Source of the DNA: JBEINZ01 sp040377825
GTDB taxonomy: Bacteria; Pseudomonadota; Alphaproteobacteria; Rhizobiales; Ancalomicrobiaceae
Assembly (NCBI GenBank): GCA_040377825.1
Contig: JBEINZ010000192.1
Coordinates: forward strand, 1 to 6,175
DNA: 6,175 nt
Direction: 5' to 3'
Shown in pieces: positions 1-5,745 of the stretch. Within the stretch, counting starts at the first letter, position 1. Each line of letters opens with the position of its first letter. The position numbers were made by a program, and so were the translations under genes. Below the pieces are notes generated by a model. That model was not told the DNA's origin, made no database searches, and was given only the letters and a program-made list of their open reading frames with translations.

Positions 1-289
1 GCTTCGCTGAAATACTCTCCCGCCAAAACGATGGCCGTCTGACACATATTTGTTTATAAACACAAATAAACTAATACTAATATTTTTTTAGTGTTTTACA
101 AAAAAATCACGGTTGATAGCCAGAAAAAGCGACGGCGGCGGCGGATGAGTACGCCGAAAGGGGTAAATACGTTCGTTGTTTCCATGAATACTTACAACTC
201 CAGAAGGTAGTCACTTTTTGTTCGCTCTTTGTACAATGTTTCCACCTGCTTCAAAGGCATTATATTTATTTAGCTGCATTTAATGCTTG

Positions 290-306
290 TTTGTTCACGT
301 GACAAA
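290..306. repeat. Inverted repeat TTTGT-N7-ACAAA around CACGTG
   Basis: Arms TTTGT (290-294) and ACAAA (302-306) are perfect reverse complements separated by seven bases, and the centre contains the 8-base palindrome TCACGTGA. The symmetry and size suit a dimeric DNA-binding protein. It lies about 65 bases beyond the stop codon of the receiver gene, so it is not obviously that gene's operator. No regulator can be assigned from sequence alone. Confidence 0.35.
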
Positions 307-323
307 TGGTCGACAATGCACGA

Positions 324-346
324 ATAACGATAGTTTTTCCCGTTAT
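324..346 (-). terminator. Weak hairpin downstream of the receiver gene
   Basis: ATAACG (324-329) and CGTTAT (341-346) are perfect reverse complements around an 11-base loop, 25 bases beyond the receiver stop codon. A smaller hairpin (CACC 350-353, GGTG 358-361) lies between it and the stop. Neither is followed by a T-run on the minus strand and the stems are short, so this is only a candidate 3'-end structure. Confidence 0.2.
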
Positions 347-371
347 GGTCACCGTTGGGTGTTTGGTCAGG

Positions 372-893
372 TTAGGCGGCCTCGCCAGCGGAAGGCGCGC
401 TGTTGAAAATCGTTGATGACGGACCGGCTTGCCATATTTTTTGCCGATTGCGGATCTTGCGCGGCGCGGGGCCGAAGTAGTTCGGGGTTTTCACGAATTC
501 CCGGGGCTGCATGATCACGCTGGCAATTCGCTGATAAAGCGCTTTGGCGGAAATTGGCTTACAGAGAAGCTCATGAATTCCGAGGCGACGCGCCTCGATT
601 ATCCGGCTGCGTTCGGTGTGTGCCGTAACCATGATGACCGGCACATAGGCAAAGGGATTTTGCGGATTACGGATCATGCGCACCATATCGGCGCCGTCAA
701 GGATCGGCATCACCCAATCCAGGATCAAGATATCCGGATTAGCGCGGTCCATGGCTTCCAGACCGGACGCTCCATCTTCCGCTTCCACGATCCGACGCGC
801 GCCGAAGCCTTGCAGCATGGTTCTCAGGATGGTGCGCATGTAGGCACTATCCTCCACAACCAAGAACGTGAGCGATGACAGATCCAGACTCAA
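372..893 (-). CDS. CheY-like single-domain response regulator
   Basis: This 173-residue cytoplasmic protein has one phosphoacceptor receiver domain (about residues 8-128) and no recognisable output domain. The expected signature residues are present: acidic pair E14-D15, phosphoacceptor D59 in ILDW, switch threonine T90 in VTAHT, and K112 in CKP. Proteins of this kind take a phosphoryl group from a histidine kinase and act by protein contact. The tail (about 129-173) is basic, contains REFVKTPNYFGP, and is predicted to be poorly structured; similar FV-x-T-x-x-YFGP tails occur on alphaproteobacterial CheY-like proteins. The start codon is TTG at 893-891, supported by AAGGAG seven bases upstream; the next in-frame ATG would delete the E-D pair. 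No kinase or chemotaxis gene is visible nearby, so partner and pathway are unknown. It is transcribed divergently from hemA. The receiver assignment is secure; the cellular role is not. Confidence 0.92.
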   Translation of the reverse strand: MSLDLSSLTFLVVEDSAYMRTILRTMLQGFGARRIVEAEDGASGLEAMDRANPDILILDWVMPILDGADMVRMIRNPQNPFAYVPVIMVTAHTERSRIIEARRLGIHELLCKPISAKALYQRIASVIMQPREFVKTPNYFGPAPRKIRNRQKIWQAGPSSTIFNSAPSAGEAA

Positions 894-900
894 CGCAGGA

Positions 901-906
901 CTCCTT
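901..906 (-). promoter_or_regulatory. Ribosome binding site supporting a TTG start
   Basis: On the minus strand AAGGAG lies seven bases before the TTG at 893-891. This near-consensus Shine-Dalgarno at ideal spacing is the reason for accepting the non-ATG start of the receiver gene. Confidence 0.8.
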
Positions 907-998
907 CGTGGAAGACTGTCCCAAGATGTGATGAAATTTCCGTTTCTAAAATAATTAATCCAGAATAGTAACGTTTCCTTCGGTCGGTTTCGATTGGC

Positions 999-1017
999 GT
1001 CAACGTTTTGACCGTTG
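999..1017. repeat. Nested inverted repeats, possible operator
   Basis: GTCAA (999-1003) and TTGAC (1008-1012) form a perfect inverted repeat with four bases between. Overlapping it, CAACG (1001-1005) pairs with CGTTG (1013-1017). The left arm is shared with a degenerate FNR/FixK-like match at 990-1003. The arrangement suggests a protein-binding site about 105-125 bases upstream of the receiver start; no regulator is identified. Confidence 0.35.
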
Positions 1018-1157
1018 CCCCACCGACGCGAAAGGGTGAGCAGCCTGGGATAAAAACGCGAAAGTGCTGTTTAAGCCATAAAATACAACAATTCTGATAA
1101 CGCCGGGTTCACCGCGAGATGAGACCCTACGTTCGGACGGATCGCCGCAGTCGAATT

Positions 1158-1171
1158 TTGATCGTGGTCAT
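1158..1171 (+). promoter_or_regulatory. FNR/FixK-like box upstream of hemA
   Basis: TTGATCGTGGTCAT matches the FNR/FixK core TTGA-N6-TCAA at seven of eight positions; only the last base differs. Its centre (1164.5) lies 31 bases upstream of the centre of a -10-like hexamer, TACTTT, at 1193-1198. That is the spacing expected where an FNR-family activator replaces the -35 element, and it predicts a transcript start near 1206 and a leader of about 60 bases. FnrL control of hemA is known in Rhodobacter; its operation here is inference. Confidence 0.45.
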
Positions 1172-1192
1172 GGATTACGTCCGCGCTAGAAC

Positions 1193-1198
1193 TACTTT
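1193..1198 (+). promoter_or_regulatory. Candidate -10 element for hemA
   Basis: TACTTT keeps the first two bases and the final T of the TATAAT consensus. Its main support is its position relative to the FNR/FixK-like box at 1158-1171. No good -35 hexamer precedes it, consistent with an activator-dependent promoter. Confidence 0.35.
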
Positions 1199-1255
1199 AC
1201 CAATCGGCGGCGTCACCGCTTGTTGAGCCAAGCGCCGCGTATCGATGTGGGGCAC

Positions 1256-1260
1256 GAGGA
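1256..1260 (+). promoter_or_regulatory. Ribosome binding site of hemA
   Basis: GAGGA ends eight bases before the ATG at 1269, so that ATG is preferred. An in-frame ATG at 1245 has no comparable site in front of it and would add eight residues ahead of the family-typical MDY start. Confidence 0.7.
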
Positions 1261-1268
1261 CCTTGCGA

Positions 1269-2555
1269 ATGGATTATAGCGCGATCTTCGATGAAGCAGT
1301 TGACGCCCTAAAGCGTGAACGTCGGTATCGCGTTTTTGCCGATCTGGAGCGCATCGCAGGTCGATTTCCATATGCCAAATGGCGCAGGGGCGACATAACC
1401 AGCGAAATCGTCGTATGGTGCTCCAACGACTACCTCGGCATGGGTCAAAACCCAACCGTTGTCTACGCAATGGTCGAGGCGGCCCGCACAATGGGCGTGG
1501 GAGCCGGTGGTACACGCAATATCTCTGGCACGAACCGGCCGCTGGTAGAGCTTGAGGCAGAACTCGCCGATCTCCACGGCAAGGAGGCCGCGCTCACGTT
1601 TACGTCTGGCTTCATTTCAAATGAGGCCGCGATTTCAACCATCGGAAAATTGTTACCAAATTGCCTGATTTTGTCCGACGAATTGAACCATGCGTCGATG
1701 ATCGAGGGAATTCGCCGTTCGGGATGCGAAAAGCGTGTGTTCCGCCATAATGACATGGCGCATCTCGGCGAATTGCTGCAAGCGGCAGGCCGCAGCCGCG
1801 CGAAGTTAATCGTTTTTGAGTCAGTCTACTCGATGGACGGCGATGTGGCGCCTATTCGCGAGGTTTGTGATTTAGCGGAGCGTCATGGTGCGCTTACCTA
1901 TATCGACGAGGTGCATGCGGTCGGCCTCTACGGACCACGCGGTGGCGGAATCGCTGAACGCAAGGGCCTTATGCACCGTATCGACGTGATCGAAGGCACG
2001 CTCGCCAAAGGCTTCGGCGCGCTCGGCGGATATATTGCCGGCAACACCGCACTGGTCGACGCGGTGCGATCCTACGCCCCGGGCTTCATCTTTACCACCG
2101 CGTTGCCGCCGGCGGTTGCCGCAGCGGCGACTGCATCCATACGTCACCTCAAGCACTCGCAGGTCGAACGCGACGCCCATCAGCGCCAGGCGGCGCGAAC
2201 CAAATCCGTATTGTCAGCTGCCGGCTTACCGGTCATGCCGAACGAAACTCACATCGTTCCAGTACTCATCGCGGATCCAGACCTTTGTAAAAAAGCCTCG
2301 GATCTGCTTCTGGAAGATCATGGGATCTATATTCAGCCGATCAATTACCCAACCGTTGCGCGCGGAACGGAACGGCTGCGCATCACGCCGACGCCGTTTC
2401 ACACCGACGCACTGATTGACGAACTCAGTGCCGCGCTGGTCTCGGTTTGGAAGCGCCTTTGTCTGCCCCTTACCGGGCCAAAAGGACTTCTGGGAGCAAA
2501 ACCGGAGGATAGTCCCGCCGTGGCTCGCATCGCGGTGGCCCGCGCGGGCGGTTGA
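1269..2555 (+). CDS. hemA: 5-aminolevulinate synthase (ALAS)
   Basis: This PLP enzyme condenses glycine with succinyl-CoA to 5-aminolevulinate, the first committed step of the C4 heme pathway used by alphaproteobacteria. The 428-residue cytoplasmic protein has the fold-type I features of the family: WCSNDYLGMG (50-59), GAGGTRNISGT (78-88), LHGKEAAL (102-109), LNHASMIEGIRRSG (139-152), ESVYSMDGD (184-192), DEVHAVG (213-219), and PLP-binding K247 in GTLAKGFG. RSYAPGFIFTT and the C-terminal GTERLRITPTP set it apart from the related acyltransferases KBL and BioF. The ATG at 1269 is chosen for its GAGGA site and because MDY matches known ALAS N-termini. The C-terminus runs about 25 residues beyond Rhodobacter ALAS. 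A candidate FNR/FixK promoter lies upstream. Its neighbour, the cbb3 oxidase assembly operon, makes a heme-rich enzyme, so co-location fits heme supply at low oxygen (inference). Confidence 0.97.
   Translation: MDYSAIFDEAVDALKRERRYRVFADLERIAGRFPYAKWRRGDITSEIVVWCSNDYLGMGQNPTVVYAMVEAARTMGVGAGGTRNISGTNRPLVELEAELADLHGKEAALTFTSGFISNEAAISTIGKLLPNCLILSDELNHASMIEGIRRSGCEKRVFRHNDMAHLGELLQAAGRSRAKLIVFESVYSMDGDVAPIREVCDLAERHGALTYIDEVHAVGLYGPRGGGIAERKGLMHRIDVIEGTLAKGFGALGGYIAGNTALVDAVRSYAPGFIFTTALPPAVAAAATASIRHLKHSQVERDAHQRQAARTKSVLSAAGLPVMPNETHIVPVLIADPDLCKKASDLLLEDHGIYIQPINYPTVARGTERLRITPTPFHTDALIDELSAALVSVWKRLCLPLTGPKGLLGAKPEDSPAVARIAVARAGG
2538..2549. terminator. G+C palindrome at the convergent gene junction
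   Basis: GCCCGCGCGGGC is a perfect 12-base palindrome inside the last codons of hemA, three bases before its stop codon. As RNA it could form a GCCC/GGGC stem on either strand. On the plus strand a short T-run (2561-2564) follows 11 bases later; on the minus strand nothing T-rich follows. The stem is short and its position inside coding sequence is poor for a classical terminator. It is listed because it is the only hairpin noticed where two transcripts must end. Confidence 0.2.
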
Positions 2556-2557
2556 GC

Positions 2558-2719
2558 TTAGTTTTCATCTGCCTTGGGTAAGTCGTTGTCCGAAAGGATA
2601 CGCCACTTGGCACCCTCGATGTCGTCATATTGCCCGGACTTCAGCGTCCACATGAAACCAGCGAGCCCCACGCCGCCAAGAAACAGCGCGATTGGGATCA
2701 AAAACGCCAGTACATTCAT
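2558..2719 (-). CDS. ccoS: cbb3-type cytochrome oxidase assembly protein CcoS
   Basis: This is a 53-residue single-span inner membrane protein. A hydrophobic segment (about residues 3-25) is followed by the family hallmark GQYDDIEGAKWRIL (29-42) and a short charged tail. CcoS/FixS is needed for insertion of heme b and copper cofactors into cbb3 oxidase. Length and motif match the family. The ATG at 2719-2717 overlaps the ccoI stop in an ATGA arrangement (4 shared bases), so translation is probably coupled. The same frame stays open to 2902, but those upstream codons are antisense-like sequence within ccoI and do not resemble FixS. The stop codon is two bases from that of convergent hemA. Only a weak GAGA precedes the start, consistent with coupling. 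Confidence 0.95.
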   Translation of the reverse strand: MNVLAFLIPIALFLGGVGLAGFMWTLKSGQYDDIEGAKWRILSDNDLPKADEN

Positions 2720-5082
2720 GGCTTTATCTCGATTGTTTCGGCAGTCGACGTCTCCACGGTTGCGTCTCCAAGACGAAGGCGCAAGGCATTCACTGTCACA
2801 ACCAGCGACGAGCCGGACATTGCCAAGGCCGCAACAAGCGGCGTGACCATGCCAAGAACCGCTATTGGTACGGCGACCACGTTGTAAACTATTGAAATCC
2901 ATAGGTTCTCCGCCATCGCGCGCCGCGCCCTCCGCGCGATGGCCAGCGCATGGGCGACCGCGGCGAGACGATCGCCGAGAAAAACCGCATCCGCTGCAAC
3001 TTGGCTCAAATGAACCGCCGTGATCGGCGAAAGCGACACATGAGCCGCCGCGAGCGCCGGCGCGTCGTTCAACCCGTCACCGACCATCAGAACGCGCCGC
3101 CCCTGCCCAGCAAGGGTTTGAAGTCGCGCGACTTTTTCGGTCGGCGACTGCTCGGCCGCCCACACATCGAGGTCGAGCGCAACCGCGGCGGCCGAAACGG
3201 CATCGACGCGATCACCAGAAAGGATCTCAATACGGTACCCCTCGGCCTTCAGCGCGGCGATCGTTTGCTTTGCGTCGCTCCGTAAGCCCTGTCGAAACCC
3301 GAATGCGACCGGCGCTTGCGTGCCGCGCCGCCAATAGACGATCGAGGCCGTTGGATAAGCAGCGCGAAAAACATCGACTTCCGTCCCGCTTAGGCCGCAA
3401 AACTCCGCCGATCCTAGTCGTTCCCGCTCCCCGTCGACGGTTGCCTCGATGCCGCGGCCGGGCACCTCCCGCGCGCTCGGCTCTGGCATCGGATTGCCCG
3501 CCGCGGCGGCCAGCGCGCGGCCGAGGGGGTGGCTGCTAGCCGCAGCGAGCCGGCCGCTGGCCTCTAGAGCATTTCCCGATCGGATGGGACCATCCGATCG
3601 ACAAGGAATTGCTCCAGAGTCCAGACCTTGAGCCAAACGGTCGAGCGACACCGCGTTGAGGAGGACTGGCTCCGGTAGAGTCAGCGTACCCGTTTTGTCG
3701 AATACGATTGTATCGACGGCCGCGAGGCGCTCGATCGCATCACCGGAGCGGATCAGCACGCCGCGTCGGAAAAGCATACCGGACGCAACGACTTGAACCG
3801 CCGGAACCGCCAGCGCCAGGGCGCACGGGCACGTAATGATCAAGACCGAGACCGCCGTCACCAGCGCCGCGTCGGAGCGTTCGCCCATGGCCATCCAACC
3901 GAGAAAGGTCGAAAGTGCCGCAAGATGCACCACCGGCGCGTAGCGACGGGCAACCTCATCCGACAGGCGCATCGCCGCGGACTTGGCCTGCGAAGCAGCC
4001 TCCAGCAGTCGGTTGACCTCATCAAGCAACGTTCCGCGCTCGGCCGCCATGACACGGATCGTGAGCGCGCCCATGAGATCGGCCGTGCCAGCATAGACGC
4101 GATCGCCGATGGCAACAGGAACAGGGATAGTCTCGCCTGTAATCAAACTGTAATCGACCTCGGAGACACCCGCCTCGATTATACCGTCAACAGGAATTCG
4201 CTCACCGGGCCGCACGAATACGATGTCACCCGGTTCAATTCGTGACAACGGGACCTCACGTAACGTGCCATCCGCCAAGATCTTTACTGCACTCGACGAT
4301 TTGAGCGCCGCCAGATCTTCCGCCACCGCCCGCGTTCGCCGCCGCATCGACTGATCGAGGGTGCGCCCGACAAGCAGGAAGAACAGCAGCATGACGGCGG
4401 AGTCAAAGTAAGCATGCTCGGCAGAACGCATGGTTTGCCAGAGGGATAGCAGCAAAGTCAAAATGATTCCGATGGAAATCGGGACGTCCATGTTGGTGCG
4501 AAAGACCTTTAGCGCCCGCCATGCGGAGCGGAAGAAGGGCCGGCCGGCATAGACGGCGGCGGGCAGCGCAATCAAAGCCGATAGCCAATGGAAGAAATCC
4601 CGCGTTACAGGATCGATATCGCTGACATTTCCAGCCCATACCGCAACAGACAGCAGCATCACATTCATGGACGCGAATCCAGCAACGGCCGTCGCCCGCA
4701 GAAGTTCGCGCGCCTCGGCCTGCTCTTCCATCGACCGCCGGCCAGGGTCAAACGGTTGCGCCCGATAGCCCAATCGCTCGAGGCGACGCACCAAGTCGCC
4801 GGCGTTGATGAGGGCTGGGTTCCATTCGAACGAGAGACGGCGGTTCGTGAGGTTCAGCCGAGCCTTGGCGACGCCGGGAAGCCCGGCAAAGCCGTGCTCG
4901 ATGACCGATAGACAGGCAGCGCAGGTGATGCCCTCGACCACCAGGTCCAAGCCCAGTAATCCGTCCGGCCTCGGGCTTGCGAAGTCGGACCAGTCGCGCG
5001 GGCGGGGTACGGGAGCGCCCGCGCTAACGGCTCCATCCACGATGGCCGCAGCACCACCAACGGGCTCAATCCGAACGGTCAT
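2716..5082 (-). CDS. ccoI: Cu+-transporting P1B-type ATPase CcoI (FixI)
   Basis: This 788-residue inner membrane ATPase exports Cu+ from the cytoplasm for the CuB centre of cbb3 oxidase. In order: a proline-rich N-terminus; a heavy-metal-associated domain (about 45-110) with GITCAAC, metal-binding C54 and C57; four membrane spans between about 132 and 241; actuator loop with TGE (315-317); two spans with the transport motif CPC (418-420); phosphorylation motif DKTGTLT, D462; ATP-binding HP (518-519); GDGLNDAP (668-675); and two final spans with Y733-N734 and MSGSS (756-760), the P1B-1 copper pattern. CAAC and the cco neighbourhood separate it from CopA detoxification pumps. The ATG at 5082 follows GGAG (5092-5089) by six bases. 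The 45-base gap from ccoH and 4-base overlap with ccoS indicate one operon. Oddity: a palindromic element (3562-3619) encodes about 20 extra residues (488-507) before the HP motif. All catalytic motifs remain, so it is probably functional. Confidence 0.97.
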   Translation of the reverse strand: MTVRIEPVGGAAAIVDGAVSAGAPVPRPRDWSDFASPRPDGLLGLDLVVEGITCAACLSVIEHGFAGLPGVAKARLNLTNRRLSFEWNPALINAGDLVRRLERLGYRAQPFDPGRRSMEEQAEARELLRATAVAGFASMNVMLLSVAVWAGNVSDIDPVTRDFFHWLSALIALPAAVYAGRPFFRSAWRALKVFRTNMDVPISIGIILTLLLSLWQTMRSAEHAYFDSAVMLLFFLLVGRTLDQSMRRRTRAVAEDLAALKSSSAVKILADGTLREVPLSRIEPGDIVFVRPGERIPVDGIIEAGVSEVDYSLITGETIPVPVAIGDRVYAGTADLMGALTIRVMAAERGTLLDEVNRLLEAASQAKSAAMRLSDEVARRYAPVVHLAALSTFLGWMAMGERSDAALVTAVSVLIITCPCALALAVPAVQVVASGMLFRRGVLIRSGDAIERLAAVDTIVFDKTGTLTLPEPVLLNAVSLDRLAQGLDSGAIPCRSDGPIRSGNALEASGRLAAASSHPLGRALAAAAGNPMPEPSAREVPGRGIEATVDGERERLGSAEFCGLSGTEVDVFRAAYPTASIVYWRRGTQAPVAFGFRQGLRSDAKQTIAALKAEGYRIEILSGDRVDAVSAAAVALDLDVWAAEQSPTEKVARLQTLAGQGRRVLMVGDGLNDAPALAAAHVSLSPITAVHLSQVAADAVFLGDRLAAVAHALAIARRARRAMAENLWISIVYNVVAVPIAVLGMVTPLVAALAMSGSSLVVTVNALRLRLGDATVETSTAETIEIKP
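3562..3619. repeat. 58-base palindromic element inserted in ccoI
   Basis: The core is a perfect 11-base inverted repeat, CGATCGGATGG (3577-3587) and CCATCCGATCG (3590-3600), around GA. Outer arms 3562-3576 and 3605-3619 pair at 13 of 15 positions, with four unpaired bases (3601-3604) on one side. The whole could fold into one long hairpin. It lies within ccoI, where the minus strand is read as residues 488-507 (about DSGAIPCRSDGP...LE), just before the HP motif. The DKTG-to-HP distance here is 56 residues, against roughly 40 in the FixI proteins I recall, so the extra length matches the element. No transposase or clear target duplication is visible. It resembles REP/MITE-like palindromes, or in-frame palindromic elements of the kind described in Rickettsia genes; family membership cannot be settled without a genome search. 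Confidence 0.75.
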
Positions 5083-5127
5083 GTGGCGCTCCGAAGGACA
5101 TGGGTAATGGTTATTTCTATAATAAAA

Positions 5128-5658
5128 TCATGGCATTAATAGACGTTCATGCGACAAGAAGAGCCGCTCGCCGGCCACCTTCGGGTCGGTCGCGGTGGCT
5201 TGAACCAAGAACTCCCATTGGCCAGGCGCGACCCCATCGGCCGTGCCGATAAACGTTCCGATCTGGCCGGCTGCCGTCGAAAGCGGCACGCTCACATCCT
5301 CGGCACGATGCGTCGGCCGTTCCAGCTTGGCCTGGAACGAAACGCCCGAAAGCGGACGGCCCTCCGCGTCGCGGGCATTGACCATTATGCGAACGCGTCC
5401 GTCGGCGTCGCGTCGGGCGGAAGTGGTGACATTCCAACCACGAGCGGCCTGCGCGGCAGCCGCGTGGATTTCAAGATTGTAAGTCTGGCTCGCGACATAG
5501 GCGGAACCCGTCACCGCGCCTGGGAAGCTGCCGAGCGCGTAATAGACGAGCGCGCCGTTGGCGGCGAAGACGGTTGCGAAGAATGCGATGATCCCGAAAA
5601 GCACATAGCCGCCGGTGAGACGGAAGCCACGCGCGGTGGAATTTGAAGCGGTTAACAT
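5128..5658 (-). CDS. ccoH: cbb3-type oxidase assembly protein CcoH (FixH)
   Basis: This 176-residue protein has one N-terminal membrane anchor (about 17-40, with the hydrophobic run YVLFGIIAFFATVFAANGAL) followed by a periplasmic domain. The segment just after the anchor, SAYVASQTYN (52-61), is typical of FixH. The rest has a beta-rich pattern (RVRIMVNARDAEGRPL, VSFQAKLERPTH, GQWEFLVQA). CcoH is known to associate with cbb3 oxidase and to be required for its assembly. The ATG at 5658 is followed within 20 residues by the anchor, and GAGG stands 11 bases upstream, somewhat far but usable. ccoG ends 87 bases upstream, and that gap holds a perfect FNR/FixK palindrome, so ccoH may begin its own transcription unit (ccoHIS) besides any read-through from ccoG. 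Confidence 0.93.
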   Translation of the reverse strand: MLTASNSTARGFRLTGGYVLFGIIAFFATVFAANGALVYYALGSFPGAVTGSAYVASQTYNLEIHAAAAQAARGWNVTTSARRDADGRVRIMVNARDAEGRPLSGVSFQAKLERPTHRAEDVSVPLSTAAGQIGTFIGTADGVAPGQWEFLVQATATDPKVAGERLFLSHERLLMP

Positions 5659-5722
5659 GGTCGTCGTCGCCTCTGTCCGTGGTAAGCTTGGAGACGTCTA
5701 CCGCTGCGGCGAACTTGTTTCC

Positions 5723-5736
5723 TTGATTAAGATCAA
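5723..5736 (-). promoter_or_regulatory. Perfect FNR/FixK box upstream of ccoH
   Basis: On the minus strand TTGATCTTAATCAA matches TTGAT-N4-ATCAA, the FNR/FixK anaerobox, at every defined position. It lies just beyond the ccoG stop codon and is centred 71 bases before the ccoH ATG. A site centred at -41.5 would put transcription start near 5688 and leave a leader of about 30 bases. A weak -10 candidate, TAGACG (5700-5695), sits at nearly the right distance. This suggests a low-oxygen promoter for ccoHIS inside the operon; the activator (FixK or FnrL type) is inferred, not seen in this window. Confidence 0.7.
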
Positions 5737-5745
5737 GGATATGGC

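Larger units (their letters stand above)
1..371. other. A+T-rich intergenic region, no convincing gene
   Basis: This stretch is much richer in A and T than the flanking genes, especially about 45-115. The longest complete reading frame noticed is 21 codons (145-210) without a usable ribosome binding site. A palindrome GTTTATAAAC lies at 52-61. A CGG triplet run at 133-144 overlaps a small hairpin (CGGCG at 139-143 pairing with CGCCG at 152-156). GCATTTAATGC at 276-286 is a near-perfect palindrome. At the left edge a minus-strand frame opens with ATG at 47-45 and stays open to base 1, so a gene could start here and run leftwards out of the window, but it has no clear Shine-Dalgarno and is only 15 codons long. 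Two plus-strand frames end at 42 and 59 and could equally be the tail of a gene. None is identifiable. Confidence 0.6.
894..1268. other. Divergent intergenic region, receiver gene / hemA
   Basis: This 375-base region separates two divergently transcribed genes and must hold both promoters. It contains two near matches to the FNR/FixK core TTGA-N6-TCAA (990-1003 and 1158-1171), nested inverted repeats at 999-1017, and a 9-base direct repeat ACGCGAAAG at 1026-1034 and 1056-1064. On the minus strand a TACTAT hexamer (970-965) could be a -10 for the receiver gene. The only notable reading frame is 35 codons (1119-1226), with no Shine-Dalgarno; it overlaps the proposed hemA promoter and is not called. 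Confidence 0.6.

Noticed and set aside
145..183. Possible riboswitch-like segment in the left gap
   Set aside because: I compared it by eye with the cyclic-di-GMP riboswitch pattern and found no match to conserved positions; only one small hairpin is visible.
145..210. 21-codon plus-strand frame in the A+T-rich gap
   Set aside because: It is too short, preceded only by a CGG repeat, and has no family resemblance.
429..878. 149-codon plus-strand frame opposite the receiver gene
   Set aside because: It is antisense to a gene with clear receiver motifs, is His/Arg-rich as expected of a shadow frame in G+C-rich DNA, and resembles no known family.
1119..1226. 35-codon plus-strand frame upstream of hemA
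   Set aside because: It has no Shine-Dalgarno and no recognisable features, and spans the proposed hemA promoter elements. A leader peptide cannot be excluded but is unsupported.
1245..1268. Upstream in-frame ATG for hemA adding eight residues
   Set aside because: The ATG at 1269 has GAGGA at good spacing and gives the family-typical MDY N-terminus; the upstream ATG has no comparable site.
2720..2902. Longer version of the ccoS frame (114 residues)
   Set aside because: The extra N-terminal residues are Arg/Cys-rich out-of-frame ccoI sequence unlike FixS; the internal ATG at 2719 gives the expected size and the usual ATGA overlap.
3793..4245. 150-codon plus-strand frame within ccoI
   Set aside because: It is antisense to the actuator and transport region of ccoI, with the Arg-rich composition typical of shadow frames.
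5083..5127. A+T-rich 45-base gap between ccoH and ccoI as a separate promoter
   Set aside because: It contains a TATTAT-like stretch, but no partner -35 or activator box, and the close spacing favours a single transcript.
5149..5646. 165-codon plus-strand frame opposite ccoH
   Set aside because: It is antisense to a recognisable FixH protein and has low-complexity Arg/Gly composition.
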